Shown one piece after another: positions 1-14,600 of a DNA stretch of 64,000 nucleotides. Numbering within the stretch: the stretch's first letter is position 1; every line of letters begins with the position of its first letter. Origin of the DNA: Azolla caroliniana (lineage: Eukaryota > Polypodiophyta); NCBI GenBank assembly GCA_043228905.1, contig JBHGNT010000014.1:15562001-15626000 (forward strand). Direction: 5' to 3'. Position numbers and translations under genes: made by a program. The notes under the pieces are model-generated. The model was not told where the DNA came from. It made no database searches and saw only the letters and a list, made by a program, of their open reading frames with translations.

Positions 1-1
1 T

Positions 2-1861
2 TCTCAAGTTATCTCATCAACTGAAGAAGTATTTTACCCAATCCCGACCCATTATCCAAAAAAGGAAGCTGAACCATCTGATGGTAATGGTTCACTAGTT
101 CAGCCTATGCCAGTCCCACATGTAAAGAAAATACCTAAGTGGGCTCAACAACTCTTCAATGATCATACTCCTAAAGTTGAGTTTCCTGAAACTTCAACTG
201 ATGGATTACGAAGATCAAGAAGAATACAGGAGCAAGGAAGAACCTCTGACCACATTGTCAACATGGCTCTGATGGTGGACATCATAGGCTCAGTGAGTGA
301 GCCAACCTCGGTGGAGGAAGCTATGGCCGACCCGAAGTGGAAAGAGGCGATGATATCAGAATATGATAGCATCATGAAAAATGACACATGGGAGTTGGTA
401 GAGAGGCCAACAAAGAAGAAGGTGATAGGCACGAAGTGGGTATGGAAAGTAAAGTATAAAGCTGATGGCTCTTTGGAGAAATTCAAGGCCAGGCTAGTAG
501 CGCAAGGATACTCCCAAATTGAAGGGTTCGATGTACAAGAAACATTTGCCCCGACAGCTCGCATGACAACAATTCGAATGGTCATAGCGTTGGCTGCTTC
601 AAGAGGATGGCCGATTTATCAAATGGATGTCAAATCAGCATTTCTGAATGGGCATCTCAAGGAGGAGGTATATGTGACACAACCACCGGGGTTTGAGATA
701 CCAAATTCAGAAAACAAAGTTTGTAAGCTGAAGAAGGCACTATATGGTCTAAAGCAAGCACCAAGAGCTTGGAACAAGAGGATAGACAGCTTCTTACGAT
801 CAATCGACTTTAAGCAATGTGCTTCGGATGCAAGTATGTATGTCAAAATGAAGGACGGGAAACAAGTCATCATTATCATTTACGTGGATGATCTAGTACT
901 TACTGGTGACCATGAAGAGTGCATTGGCCAAACACAAGAGTGTTTGAAAACTGAGTTTGAAATGACAGACTTGGGGATTCTACACTACTTCCTTGGAATT
1001 GAGGTTTGGCAAACCTCGGTCGGCATCTTCATGTCACAAAGAAAGTATGCAACAGAGATCTTGAAGACCTTCGGGATGATGGACAGCAAGTCGAAGTCGA
1101 CTCCAATGGAGTCAAACTGCAAGCTATCCCAAGAAGACTCATCACCAATGGTTGACATAAGGAAGTATAGACAACTAGTAGGAAGTCTAATTTTCCTATG
1201 CAACACTAGGCCGGATATTTGTTTTGCAGTCAATGTGGTGAGTCGATTCAGCAACAAGCCGAAGGAGACTCATTGGAAAGCTGCTCTATGTGTATTAAAG
1301 TACATTGTGGGTACTTTAAATTATGGAATCTTCTACAAGCCAACAATTGACCAACTTAGTGGATATTGCGACTCCGATTGGGCTGGAGATAGTGATTCCG
1401 GAAAATCAGTTTCTGGATATTGTTTTTCAATAGGATCTGGAGCTGTTTCATGGAGTAGTAAAAAACAACCAACAGTGGCACTATCTTCAACGGAGGCAGA
1501 ATACAAAGCAGCATGCATAGCGGCATGCGAGGTAGTTTGGCTAAGAAGAATCCTTATGGATGTGGCAGTCCCAATAAGGACGGCAACGGTATTGAGGTGT
1601 GACAATCAGAGTTGCATGGCCATTGCCAAGAACCCCGTATTTCATGCACATACTAAACACATAGAGATTCAGTATCACTATGTGCGGGAGCTAATAAATG
1701 ATGAGATTGTGGAGCTTGAGTACTGTCCAACATCAGAAAATGCTGCAGATATCTTCACAAAGGCGCTTGGAGCAGAACAGTTGCAACAACACCTTCGACG
1801 ACTAGGTGTTGGCCCAATTCCAAGTGAACTCAATGGGTTGATCATTGAGGGGGCGTGTTAG
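2..1861 (+). CDS. Copia element A pol, reverse transcriptase-RNase H part (5' end off window)
   Basis: The frame is open from the left edge to a stop at 1861, so the polyprotein starts outside the window; the first Met inside is at 107. It reads through a Ty1/copia reverse transcriptase ([36 protein letters not shown], catalytic YVDD within [12 protein letters not shown]) into an RNase H domain ([45 protein letters not shown], split here by its KNP and HTKHI motifs) and ends EGAC. No frameshift or stop is visible, so this copy is recent or still active. A purine-rich tract directly before 1856 marks the 3' LTR junction. The element lies downstream of PUR7 exon 9, probably inside that gene's next intron, in the opposite orientation. 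Confidence 0.93.
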   Translation, partial: SQVISSTEEVFYPIPTHYPKKEAEPSDGNGSLVQPMPVPHVKKIPKWAQQLFNDHTPKVEFPETSTDGLRRSRRIQEQGRTSDHIVNMALMVDIIGSVSEPTSVEEAMADPKWKEAMISEYDSIMKNDTWELVERPTKKKVIGTKWVWKVKYKADGSLEKFKARLVAQGYSQIEGFDVQETFAPTARMTTIRMVIALAASRGWPIYQMDVKSAFLNGHLKEEVYVTQPPGFEIPNSENKVCKLKKALYGLKQAPRAWNKRIDSFLRSIDFKQCASDASMYVKMKDGKQVIIIIYVDDLVLTGDHEECIGQTQECLKTEFEMTDLGILHYFLGIEVWQTSVGIFMSQRKYATEILKTFGMMDSKSKSTPMESNCKLSQEDSSPMVDIRKYRQLVGSLIFLCNTRPDICFAVNVVSRFSNKPKETHWKAALCVLKYIVGTLNYGIFYKPTIDQLSGYCDSDWAGDSDSGKSVSGYCFSIGSGAVSWSSKKQPTVALSSTEAEYKAACIAACEVVWLRRILMDVAVPIRTATVLRCDNQSCMAIAKNPVFHAHTKHIEIQYHYVRELINDEIVELEYCPTSENAADIFTKALGAEQLQQHLRRLGVGPIPSELNGLIIEGAC

Positions 1862-2513
1862 ATATAATCAATGATCAGCCCCAAGTTGTAAATCTATCCC
1901 CATATGTGCTCTTAGAGTGCACATTTTGTGATAGCGCCCCAAATGAGGAGCGGCTAGTGTGCAACTCGACCATATGGGTCGATAAGGTGTTAATCTAGGA
2001 AACCGTAGATACGTAGGACACAATATATTTAGGAAAGAGAGAAATAGATAAAAGGATTGGCTAATCAAGTCAGCTAGAATATTTTGTGGGCAAGTTACGA
2101 TGTACTTAGTCTTGAAGTATGCGTCATTGACTTCAAGATAAGTATTATCTAGCACTAGCCTGTACCTAGGGAGTTGGGTCATATTAAATGACAAGTCAGT
2201 TGACAGAAAAGGAATATCTCCACTACTGTCAACTGACTTGCACATTTATACTAAGACCAAACATAGATTATAAGTCACTTTTCTCACACAGTGGTCAGAT
2301 TGATCATTAGTCCCCACTAATTTTGTAGTGAGCCGGTCCATATCCTATCTAAGCTCTAAGGTGTGAGCGCATGGGAAAACTACCATTTTGAACTACTCTC
2401 ATATGTAATAGAAATTCTGTTTACATATATCCATCTCTGCAGTTGTAACTCTATATACCTATCTACTCGATTCTCAATATTTCTAATACCCTGCCCCTAC
2501 ACAGATTCTAGCA
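1856..2513 (+). repeat. 3' LTR of Copia element A
   Basis: The sequence starts TGTTAGATATAA immediately after the polypurine tract GAGGGGGCG that overlaps the pol stop. The 3' boundary is placed at ...TTCTAGCA by the TG/CA rule only. The matching 5' LTR is outside the window, so the end is approximate. Confidence 0.6.
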
Positions 2514-2683
2514 TTGGCAATTTGCCAAAAAGGACTAACGGCAAACGCACTCACATCAAAGTGCTTAAAGAGTGGAACATCAAAACCAGAACAAAACAAA
2601 TTAATGGATTCTTTGTAGCAAGAACATATAAAATGCATGACGGAACAAGAAACAGAATGCATTGTTCCAGGTTGCTTTATCAC

Positions 2684-5600
2684 CTTATCTTTATAGGGAT
2701 CACATTTACTTCTGAACCACAGACGCAAAAACTCCTGCATATTAATAGAAATGACACAAAGCTGTTAGATTCTTAGACAAAATATGATGAATTATACTAA
2801 AGGATTTTACCTTGTCAATGTTTTCTGGTTCTAACCCTTCCTTAAAGTGAGCCTCGTAAGACTCGTTAATCCAGTATCTGCTTGAATCTGGTGTATGAAC
2901 CTGTGAGTAAATCTTCATACATTGGTTACCATAACCATAATGAAACTCGGTGTTTGTATATTAGAATACAACCTCATGGATAAACGTTGCATGACAAGAC
3001 TATCATACAATATTCCACATCAAAAGACAACACTAAGGACTTCAATGCCAAAGTTGTTGCTGAAATCGACTTCTAAGAAATCCTAATTCAATGGGTCCTA
3101 ATATAAAAAGCAACTAATAGAGATGAAGTAATCAATCATGCAATCAGAAAGCATGTAACCCATACTATGGCTTTACCTCATCAATCAGGAGAATGGAACC
3201 ATCTGGGGCTTTTCCAAACTCATATTTGGTGTCCACTAAAATTAAACCATGCTCCAAAGCAACTTGCTGAAATAATTCAAGACTCAAGAGTCTTAGCTGT
3301 AGAGAGCTATACAAAGTCTACATGCAAGGCAAGAGAAGGCACACCATTAACATAAAGAGAAATACCTGTCCAAAAGCAAAAAGAGCCAATGCCTTTTCAC
3401 GAACATGTTCAAAATCTTCCCTTGTCATCAATCCTTTTTTGACAATCTAATGATAAAACAAGACTCAGTAATAGCACTGCATTGTGTTAATTTTGGAGCG
3501 AATTTGAACTTTTCATTGTTCTGCTTCCTTCATAAGTATAGCCTTGGTAGAAAAAACATTGGGTGTAAGAAACTTCCCTTTGTGTTTGAACTGTTTGGTT
3601 ATATACAGAGAGCAGAAAAACAGAGTTCGAAGGTAGAACAGATAAGAGATTCAAAAGGATATACGCAATTTTGTATTGGTGTGACTGATAAGAAAATGTA
3701 AGCAAGAAGTATCTGAGATGAAGGAATATAGACAAAAAGAAAGAAAGATATAGTAATGTCTTTTAAGGGGCCAAAATAGCCTATAAGACCAAACAAGAGA
3801 CTACATCTTCAATGTTGTCTTGGTTTTGAGAACAAACCAAAATAAATGTTACTCGTAAAAAAGGTAAAAAAAGATAAAAAGAGACTAAAGAATCTTGTTA
3901 TCAGTACATTACGATTTTCAAGTCAGATATATTGTGATTTTTGTCCTCAAAATATCTCTAGCATAGGTCAATCCAGAATGGAGAGGTCTCCGAAGTGAGG
4001 AAAGCACTTGCGATGGTCCATGAAGGTGAGATCATGGTCCATGAAGCCGGGGTCTAAGTGCAGAAAAAATTGTTATCGCTTAATCTACTATAACCCCTTT
4101 GTTATATCTAGGTTGGGATCCCATTTGTGTAGCCCTTGATTGACTTGTAGCATGAGCAAAAGTGATGGGACTAAAGAAAGTTGTGATTGTTCTTTGTTCG
4201 TGAGCTTGTGTGGCGGTACCGTTGTCCAACAACTTTTCCTTGTGTCTCTTAAGTTATAGAAAGGCGTGCTTAAAGAGGCAATGGTATCTCCTCTTATTTC
4301 ATGAGAAACACTGCAATGACAAGTACAGTTTTCTTCAAATTCCAATCCCTCCAGACAGTCAGAGATCAGCACAATATCATTAGCATATTGTAATATTTGT
4401 ATAGCTATACCTGCTGCTAGGCATGCTCTCAAACCCCTGAATCTCTTATGTAATGTGATACCTCATCCATATAGAGACAGAAGAGAGTGGGTGATGGTGT
4501 GTAAGGGTTAGGACTGATGTCAATAGGGCTAAGGAATACTCAGGATTCACCCTAGTATAGCCCCTTTAGATGCAATAGTGGAGCTATGGTAGAAAAGATG
4601 TATATATATATAGAGAGAGAGGGAGCAATGGTTGAAGGAGCTCACCTTTTAGAAGTGAGATCCAAAAGTTTTTAACTTATGTTTTATATGGCCCATTTAG
4701 GGTTTGCCAAGTTCACACTGAACTTGGCCCAAAAATAACAAAAAGGTGATGAGTGACTTTTGGCCTTTATAAATAGGCCTATATATATGTACACACTATA
4801 AGGGGTTCGTTTAGGGCCTTTACCCCAACAACCTCCCACTTAAAGGCATAAATGACGCCTTTAAGCTACGTGACTCCCACCATTTGTATACATATCTGAT
4901 GTTGTGGTTTGGGTAAGCACTTGGTCAGTACATCCGCAGGGTTCTATGATGTGTGAACCTTTATCAATGTGATAAGGCCATCCTCAAGCACTTCTCGAAT
5001 GAAGGGATATCACACATCAATATGTTTTGTGCGTGCATGAAACATAGCATTCTTTGCCAAACAAATGGCACTCTGGCTATTACAACCAAGAATGGGTGCC
5101 TTTTCAGGCAAACCAAAGTCCTAACCATATTGCTTCTTTGGAAGCCTCGGTGGCTGAGATATATTCTGCCTCAGTAGTGGACAAAGCAACAACCTTTTGC
5201 AGCCTACTACACCATGATATAGCACCACCTGCAAGTGTGAATACATAGCCACTTGCGGATTTCCGTGTATCCACATCACCTGCCATGTCAACGTCACAGA
5301 AACCCTTCAGCTCTAATGGGCCTTTTCCATAACAGAGTCATTTGTTTTTAGTCCCTTTTAAGTACCTCATAATGGACTTTACTGCATTCCAATGTGCCTT
5401 GCCCGGATTAACCATGAATTGGCTTACAACTCCCACTGCATAGGCAATATCAGGTCTAGTAGCAACCATAGCATACATAAGTGAACCACAAGCTGATGCG
5501 TAAGGTACACCTTGCATGTCACTGATTGCTTCTTGTGTCTTAGGACAATCTTCCTTAGAGACTTAATCATATGGCTGTAATGGCAGTCCTAGAGGCTTTG

Positions 5601-8600
5601 CGTCAGCCATACAAAATCTGTCCAGCACCTTGTCAATGTATTTTTCTTCAGATAAATACAATGTGTGTTGCTCCCTTTGTCTCCTAATTCTTACTCCAAG
5701 TACATGTTCAGCTTCCCCAAGGTCTTTCATTGAAAATGCAGATTTCAGCTGCTTTTTAAGGACATCAACAGTGCTCCTTTTCTTGGCAGCAATGAGATAT
5801 CATCTACATATAGTACAAGAATGATTGGGTTGCCACTTTCATCTCTTTTAGTATACAAACAGTGATTAGCATGGCTTCTTTTGTACTCATGTTTGAGCAT
5901 AAAAGCGTAACTTTTTGTACCATTGTCTAGAAGCTTATTTCAACCCATACAAGCTTCTATTGAGCTTGCATACCAATGTTCCTTTCCAGGAATAACAAAG
6001 CCCTCAGGCTGTTTCATGTAAAGCTCTTCGTCAATGTCACCATGCAAAAAAGCTGTATGTACATCCATTTGGTCTAATTCCAGATCAAGTGCAGCTACTA
6101 TAGCAAATAGCACTCGCAACGTGGTCATTTTTACCACAGGAGAAAACACTTCCTGAAAATCTATGCCCTTAGTTTGAGCATATCCTTTTGCAACCAGCCT
6201 TGATTTATACTTGGGAACGGTCTTAAATTTATATACCCATTTGTTAGGAATAGCTTTCCTTCCTTTGGGCAGTTCAATCAAGTCCTAAGTATTATTAGAA
6301 TGCAAAGCCTTAATCTCTTCTTGCATAGCAAGCTCCCATTTATTGTTGTGCTCACATGCCTTTGCCTCTTTATATGTAAGAGGTTCTCCCTCATCGGTCA
6401 ACATTATGTAGTGCAACGAGGGGTCAAATCTACTCACATTTCGTCTTATACGAGTAGAATGTCTCACCCAATGATCCATATTGTCAGGAAATGGATCAAC
6501 ATCAGGTGACATGTCCAAATCCTCATTGTTAGGCTGCTGTCCATTATTTTCAGCACCATTTTCAGCATTATTATTTGGCTGCATATTCCTTTCAGGATCC
6601 TCACCTTGCTGTCCAACATCTTCTGGCTCCAAAACCACTGGATGATCAATATTTTCAGTCCTTTGTGGTGGATCCTGATGGTCAAAACTGGGTCTAACAG
6701 GTGGCTGGTCATGCTGAAATCTAACCCTTTCATGGTCATCTTTTGAGGCACAATTGTTTTGAAGCAGTCTTGCCTTATTGAAAACAACATCTCGGCTGTG
6801 TATAACCTTCTTGAGTTGGGGTATCCAAATCCTATAACCCATTTCGCCTTCTTCACCATATCCCATGAAGAGGCCCTTAATGGACTTGGCATCAAGTTTG
6901 TTTCTCAGCTCAGGCCTTGTTGGGAATAAAGGGCCATCGTGCCTTTTATTAGTGCACGAGTGTGAACGCACTCGTAGCACACTTTTGAGTTGTATATATA
7001 TAATATCTAAAAACCAAAAAAGAGGTACACTCTTTTGTACCCAAGATAGCGTGCATCTCTCTCTCTCACTCAGACTCTCTCCCTCTCTGTTTTTGACCTA
7101 AACCCTAATCCTCGTGCTGCCTTCAAACTGGTATCAGAGCCAAGGTTTAGGGTTTTATGCAGAGAAAAGTTTAGGGTTTTCTGCAGGCAAAGTTTAAGGT
7201 TTTTTGCAGAGCAGAGTTTAAGGTTTTCTGCAGAGCAGAGTTTAAGGTTTTCTGCAGAGCAGAGATTAGGGTTTTCTGCAGAGCAGAGTTTAAGGTTTTC
7301 TGCAGAGCAGAGATTAGGGTTTTCTGCAAAGCAGAGTTTAGGGTTTTTTGCAGAGCAGGTCACGTTTTCTGCAGTGCAGGTTTGGTCCTCCGTTTGGGCT
7401 AAAATCATGACTAGCAGCAGTGAAAGTAGCCACCTTATGCACATCAAGAAGCTTGAGGGTGCACATAACTTTGCGGTTTGGAAAAAGCAGTGCTACAACA
7501 TCCTGCTGCAAAAGAAGCATGCAAAGCCTATAAAAGTCAAAGGGGTAAAGCCTATAGATATGGACGAAGATGATTGGCAAGAGTTGAATGAGCTTGCACG
7601 CTCGACTATTGAGTTGTCGATTTCTGATGCCTTGCTTTTTAATATCGATGGTTTGGACTCCGCCTATTCTATATGGATTAGCCTAGCGGAACTGTATGCC
7701 CAAAAGACGGCAGCTAGCAAAGTTTATTGGCTTAAGAAACTTATGGATTTGCGTATGACAAAGGGCACACCCATGTCAACTCACCTGAGTGAGTTCAATT
7801 CCATTTTCAGCCAGTTGATTGCCTTGAAATTCATCATTGATGATGATTTTAAGGCCACGTTTTTACTTTGCACCTTGCCAGAAGTTGGGATATTTTCAGG
7901 ACTGCTATGAGCAATTCAAATGCGACGCTTCTTTATGCCAATGTAGAGAGTCCTCTACTCATGGAAGAGATGAGTCGGCAAATTAATGCATCCAATAAGT
8001 CCTCTAGTGCGTTGCATATGAGGGGTACGTCACAACAAAGAGGCAAATCCGATAGTTATGGCCGTAGCAAATCACGTGGTAAAGATGTAGAATGCCATCA
8101 CTGTGGCAAAAAGGGTCACTTTAAACGTGATTGTTTCAAATGGAAGAAAGAGAAAGGAAAGGCCAAGAAGATAGATGATTTCATAGAAGAAAAGAGAGAC
8201 ATTCAACCGAGGAAAGGCAATACTAAAAATGAAGAGGTGAATGTAGTCACTCATGATAGTGATAGTGGAAATGATGTATTCTTTGTTTCATCATGCCATA
8301 GAGAACATGCTTCACTTGCAGATACGGATGGTGACATGCACACTTGGATACTCGATTCCGGTGCTTCTTTTCACGTCACCCCTCATCGTGAGTGGTTTTC
8401 AGATTACATAGGGGGTTGACATGGTGTTATCCATCTTGGGGACAACTATGCATGTGAAATTGCAGGTATTGGCACTGTGCAATTACAGTTTCAGCATGGT
8501 TCTGCTTTCACACTTCAGCATGTACGGCATGTACCTCAGCTTGAGAAGAGCTTGATTAGCACAGGACAGCTAGATGATGATGGATTTCACAAAACCTTTG

Positions 8601-11600
8601 GTGATGGGAAATGGAAGATTTGTAAGGGATCTAGAGTTGTTGCCAAGGGTAGTAAAAGTGATACTTTGTATCCTCTCCATGTATCTAGTATGAGTGACCA
8701 TGTTGTTGCCATAACCGAGCAGCCTAGTGTTTCTTTGTGGCATGGCCGGTTGGGACAGAGGTGTCTCATGCTGCATTACCCCATGGTTTTTGGGCAGAGG
8801 CTGTTATGACAGCTGTTCACTTGATTAATCAGTCACCTAACAGGTCTTTGGGAGGGGGAATACCCCAAGAAGCGTGGTCGGGCAAGCCATCTTCATATGC
8901 TCACTTGAGAGTGTTTAGTTGTGAGGCTTTTGTGCACATTCGTAAAGAACAACGCAACAAACTTGAGCCAAAGTCCTGCAAATGTATTTTCCTAGGATAC
9001 GGTGACGAGGGTGAAATGGGGTATAGATTGTGGGATCCCGAGAAAAGAAAAATAGTACGCAGCAATGATGTTATCTTCCGGGAAAATCGCATGCATAAAC
9101 AACCCGAAAAGACTGAGGAAGTACGTAGGGTTGTATTCCGAGAAGAAATACCTTTTAGACAGGAAAATGTGCCTGCTGTACAGCAGCAAACACCTGCTGT
9201 AAAATTACCTGCAAATGCAGAAAATGAGGTTGGAAATGATCAGCCAGTCTTTGCCAATAATGATGAGCCACCAAATGTGCAGGAACAGCTAGAACAGCAA
9301 GCTGTGAATGCTGATTTGCAGGCTGAAATGCCTGGACTGCAAATTGAAAATGATGATTTGCAGGCTCAACAGCTACCAAACAATGAGCATTGGGTTAGGA
9401 GATCGTCTACAGTTACTAGACAGCCTGACAGATTTGTTCCTGATGCAAACAATGTGGCTGATTATGTCATGGTAACTGATTGTGGCGAACCGACTTGCTT
9501 CAAGGAAGCAATGGACAGACAGGACAATAAGAAATGGTATAACGCCATGTTGTCAGAGATGGAATCTCTTGAGAAAAATGATACTTGGGATTTGGTGCAA
9601 TTGCCTAAAGGGCAGAAAACACTTCCATGCAAATGGGTTTATAAAATGAAGGTCATTTCTGATTCCTCGCCAAAGTACAAAGCAAGATTGGTTGCAAAAG
9701 GATACAAGCAGGAATATGGAGTTGATTTTGATGAGATCTTCTCGTCTGTGGTCAAGATGACTACATTAAGAATCATTTTGGGCTTAGTTGCAGCTGAAGA
9801 TATGGAGCTCATACAGATGGATGTGAAGACCGCCTTTTTACATGGCGATCTGCATGAAGACATATATATGCAGCAGCCTGAAGGTTTTGTCACTAAAGGC
9901 AAAGAGAAGATGGTTTGTAAGCTCAAAAGGAGTTTGTATGGGTTGAAACAAGCACCAAGAGAATGGTATCATAAATTTGATGCATTTATGCAGTCTCAAG
10001 GTTTTCGTAGAAGTCAAGTGGACCTTTGCTTGTACACCAAGAAGGCAGGAGATGGCAGACTGATTATCTTGGTTTTGTATGTTGATGATATGTTGATTGC
10101 TGGCAAGGATGTTCATGCCTTGAATTCATTGAAGCAAAGCCTTCATGGCAGCTTTATATGAAGGATCTTGGTGATGCAAATCACATCCTTGGCATGCGAA
10201 TACTCCGAAACCGATCGAAAGGGGTACTCTTTCTATCTCAGCAGGAGTATATCTCTAAGGTTTTGCAGCGTTTCAATATGGAAGGGGGGGAAACAATTGG
10301 GGTTCCATTGCCTCCATATTTGAAACTCAGTGCAGAAGACAGCCCTACATCTGATGATGAGAAGGCTGAAATGGCTAAGGTTCCATATGCTTCTGCCGTT
10401 GGCAGTTTGATATATGCGATGGTTGCTACTCGCCCTAATATTGCCTTTGCAGTGGGAGTGGTTAGTAGGTATATGGCAAATCCCGGCAAAAAGCATTGGG
10501 AAGCGGTGAAAGGTATTATGAGATACCTCAAAGACACAAAGGACTTGTGTATTTGCTTTGGAAAGCAAAAGGCATCTGTCGTTGGTTTTACGGATGCGGA
10601 CTATGCTGGTCACGCAGACTGCAAGAAGTCTACTTCTGGGTATGTGTTTACTTTCACAGGAGGAGCGGTCTCTTGGATCTCCAGACTACAGAAGTGTGTT
10701 GCATTGTCTACTACAGAGGCAGAGTATATTGCTGCCACTGAGGCATGCAAAGAGGCTTTATGGCTTTCATATCTAGTGAGAGATCTTGGCATTACAGAGT
10801 TACCTATTCTTCATTGTGACAGCCAAAGTGCTATCATGCTAGCTCGAAATCCCATCTTTCATGCAAAGATGAAGCACATAGAGGTGAAGTATCACTTCAT
10901 CAGAGATGTACTTGACAACAAGAACATTGAACTTGTCAAAGTACATACAAATAATAATCCTGCAGATCTTCTCACGAAGGGTCTTCCAACTAAGCGATTT
11001 GCTCATTGCCGACAGATGATGGGAGTTGGATAGATGTATGTATGTAGTTCAGCTTTGTACATACTTGGACTTAGCTGACTTTTTTTTTGTTTTTTTTTCT
11101 TCTCACGGCACATTGCCTTTAGGTGGGAGGTTGTTGGGAATAAAGGGCCATTGTGCCTTTTATTAGTGCACGAGTGTGAACGCACTCGTAGCACACTTTT
11201 GAGTTGTATATACATAATATCTAAAAACCAAAAAAGAGGTACACTCTTTTGTACCCAAGACAGCGTGCATCTCTCTCTCTCACTCAGACTCTCTCCCTCT
11301 CTGTTTTTGACCTAAACCCTAATCCTCGTGCTGCCTTCAGGCCTTATATGTACAAAAGCCTCGCAGCCAAAAACACATAAGTGATCGTATGAAGCAGGTT
11401 TGCCATACCAAACCTCTTTAGGGATGTCACCCTTTCAAGACGTGTGAGGGGATCTATTGCATACATGTACTGCAGTTTTCAGTGCCTCTCCTCAAAAGCC
11501 ATGAGGGAGATTAGCAATGGACAGCATGCATCTCACTCTCTCACAAAGCGTCCTGTTATATCGTTCAGCCACACCATTAGAAGAGGGGCTGTATGGAACA

Positions 11601-14600
11601 GTAAGCTCCCTCTAATACCAATAATTTCACAAAATTTCTTGAATTCAGCACTTGTATATTCACCACCATTGTCTGTACGCAAACATTTCAGTTTTTTGCC
11701 TGTTTGAGTGGTCACAAATGCATAAAAACGCTTAAATGCAGCTAAGGCTTCATCCTTAGATTTAAGCAATTGAACCCAAATTTTTCTAGAGAAATCATCA
11801 ACAAATGAGATAAAATACATTGCACCCCCCATAGATTTGGTGGGCATGCTACACACATCAGAATGAACAAGATCAAGTACACAAGACTTACGAGACACAC
11901 CAGAGTAAAAGGAACGCTTCACTTGCTTTCCATATTGGCATTCATTACAAAAATCTAGCTTCGTGCCTTTAGCATCAAGCTTCTTTAGATTACAAAGCCT
12001 AGTGAGACCCTTTTGGCTCATATGGCCAAGTCTCTTATGCCACAACTCCATATGGGAGTGAACTTCAGCCAAAGCAATAAATTTGCCCGATATAGCATTT
12101 CCATGTAAGCAATAAAGTGTTCCCTTTTTTGTGCCTTTCACAATCAGCCTTGAACCTTTTGTCATTTTCCATGATCCTCTCTCAAAGAGAATGTTATAAC
12201 CATGCATATCCATTTGCCCCACAGAAAGCAAGCTCTTCTTGATCCTTTGTACATAATGCACATTATGCAAAACCAGCTCATTAGTGCCATCTGTAGAAAA
12301 ACGCACAGTGCCAATACCCTCAATGGCCATGGCTGCCTGAAGTAAAAGTAAGAAAACACTCCTTGATAGGAGTCACACGAAATGAAGCACCAGAGTCAAC
12401 TATCCATGTTTGGGCTAATGCATCATTGACAATCAGCAAAGCATCAATAAGATCATTCTTAGTGATGCACATGTCCTCTGAAGGAATATTTAGAGAGGCA
12501 TCATATGCATAAGTATCATCTGCTGAAAAACTAGCACATAAAATGTCCTCAACATCTGACAACTCCTCTATGACTACATTAGAGGCCAAATTGGCCTTCT
12601 CTTCGTCCTTTTGGCTATCATGTGCATTAGTCTTGTCCTTTCTCTTATCTCCAGAATTCCTTTTTCTTTCAAGTTCTGCTTTGTAATAGCGGCAATCAAG
12701 TTTCTTGTGGCCTTTCCAGCCACACTGATAGCATGTTACATCATTGCTTTTAACTTTGCTACTATTTCCCCTTTCTTGGCTTTTACTTATGTTCCTATGT
12801 GCATAGTTACTTCTTTTATTTGTCCTACCTCTAACCATGTTGGTTGAGTTGCCACCTTCTCCACTTGCTTTTCTCCTGATCTCTTCATTGAGTATGGAGC
12901 CCCTAACACCATCAAAGGTCAAGTTGGGGCTATTAGATAATGGGACTACCAATGTCTCCCATGAGTCGGGTAGTGTCATTAACAGGAAAATGTCTTTGAG
13001 CTTATCATCAAAAGGAGTCATTCCTGAGCCTTGCAGCTGTGATAAGGTACCTGTAAATAAGGACAAGTGTTCAGTTGCACTCTTGGACTCATCCAATTGC
13101 ATGCCAACAAGCTTTCGCATTAGGTGTACTTGATTAACAAGTGTACTGTTTTCATATGTAGCCTTCAGCTTTGCCCATATTTTAGAAGCAAATTCCAACC
13201 CTTTGAGATCTACCAAGATCTCATCAGAAACAGCCATCTTGATATATATGACAGCCTTTTTGTTTAAAATCTACCATGCATCTTCTAACATGTTCTCTGG
13301 TTTTTCTGCCTCCAACGCACTCTCACAATCCTTCAAAAAAAGAATTCCTTGCATTCTTTCTTTCCACAAGTCAAAACCTGTTCCCTCAAATCGCCGAATC
13401 TCAAAAAGATTCTTCACTTCTGAGGAGGATGACGCCATAGCTCACAATAAAGAGGTTTGAACACCTGTTCTTTGCTGTACAGCAATTGTGCAGAAGTTCA
13501 GAAACCATCGCTCTGATACCAGTTGTAAGGGTTAGGACTGATGTCAATAGGGCTAAGGAATGCTCAGGATTCACCCTAGTATAGGTCCTTTAGATGCAAT
13601 AGTGGAGCTATGGTAGAAAAGATAGAGACAGAGAGAGAGAGCAATAGTTGGAGGAGCTCACCTTTTAGAAGTGAGATCCAAAAGTTTTTAACTTATGTTT
13701 TATATGGCCCATTTAGGGTTTGCCAAGTTCACACTGAACTTGGCCCAAAAATAACAAAAAGGCGATGAGTGACTTTTGGCCTTTATAAATAGGCCTATAT
13801 ATATGTATACACTATAAGGGGGTCATTTAGGGCCTTTACCCCAACATGGTGTGCATCCTTGTTTTTACTCTAATTGTGCTAGCCACAGTCTCTGAGAAAC
13901 CATTGGAAACCGCACTTTTCCTAGCACAGATTCATGCAGTGCATAGATTCCCCATTGCATATCTATAAGGATACCAAGGGCTTCTAGACATTGCATAAGC
14001 CAAGCATGTGGCACAGTGTCAAAGGCTTTTCAAACTTAAACAAAGCAGCAATAAATCCCCTTATTATGAGCTCTGCCATCGTCGTTAAGGGCTTGGGGGT
14101 TTAATATGTGATCTAGGTTGTGAACCTTTTCGGGAAGCCTGCATGTCTAGCTGAACTGCAGCCATGACTCTAGGATCGAGCCGTGTAGTTTAACCAAGTA
14201 ATGGCCAATCATGATTGTCCTGTAGTTGTTTGGCATCATGGGGTCTCCAACCCTTGAGGATTGGCACAATGATATGTTCTGCCCATCTGGTAGCGAAAAA
14301 TTTACACATAGCTAGCTCTATTAAAGATGTGTGCTAGCAATGGGAACAAGATGTCCTGATAAAGTGTTCACCTACCAATCCATCATGATCTTGGGTCTTC
14401 TGAAAATGTACCCAATCAATGACATTTCTTACATTTTGGGAAGTGAAAAGGTGGATACACTTTCTCTTCAAATTTAGGTTAATGGATATTTCCCAAGGAA
14501 TGGTGTATGACAATTGACCTTCAATGATTTTAATTACAAATACTAGTCTACCTTGATAGAGTTTTAAAAAATAAGTTTGAATAGAATTGAACAAACTTAG

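Larger units (their letters stand above)
6918..11339 (+). mobile_element. Copia element C, nested in Copia B, integrase core deleted
   Basis: Two 208-bp LTRs (6918-7125 and 11132-11339) begin TGTTGGGAATAAAGG and end GCTGCCTTCA. The target-site duplication GGCCT is at 6913-6917 and 11340-11344. The primer-binding site TGGTATCAGAGC is at 7129-7140, and a purine-rich tract (AGGTGGGAGG) precedes the 3' LTR. The LTRs differ at only a few positions, so it is younger than Copia B. The body is 4.4 kb, shorter than a typical 5-kb Copia, because most of the integrase is absent. Confidence 0.95.
4500..13846 (-). mobile_element. Copia element B, complete but decayed, interrupted by Copia C
   Basis: LTRs at 4500-4830 and 13524-13846 begin TGTAAGGGTTAGG and end CCCCAACA. 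The primer-binding site GCTCTGATACCA (complement of TGGTATCAGAGC, initiator-Met tRNA) lies just inside the right LTR at 13510-13521, so the element runs on the minus strand. The target-site duplication TGGTG (4495-4499 and 13847-13851) joins the two halves of LINE-A. The LTRs differ by indels and substitutions, and the coding part has stops and frameshifts, so it is an old insertion. Confidence 0.92.

Noticed and set aside
2363-2776. Plus-strand 137-aa frame
   Set aside because: It overlaps the Copia A LTR end and is antisense to PUR7 exon 9; no similarity to a protein family.
7070-7447. Minus-strand frame with CSAENPNL repeats
   Set aside because: It is the reverse translation of the Copia C leader repeats, not a coding region.
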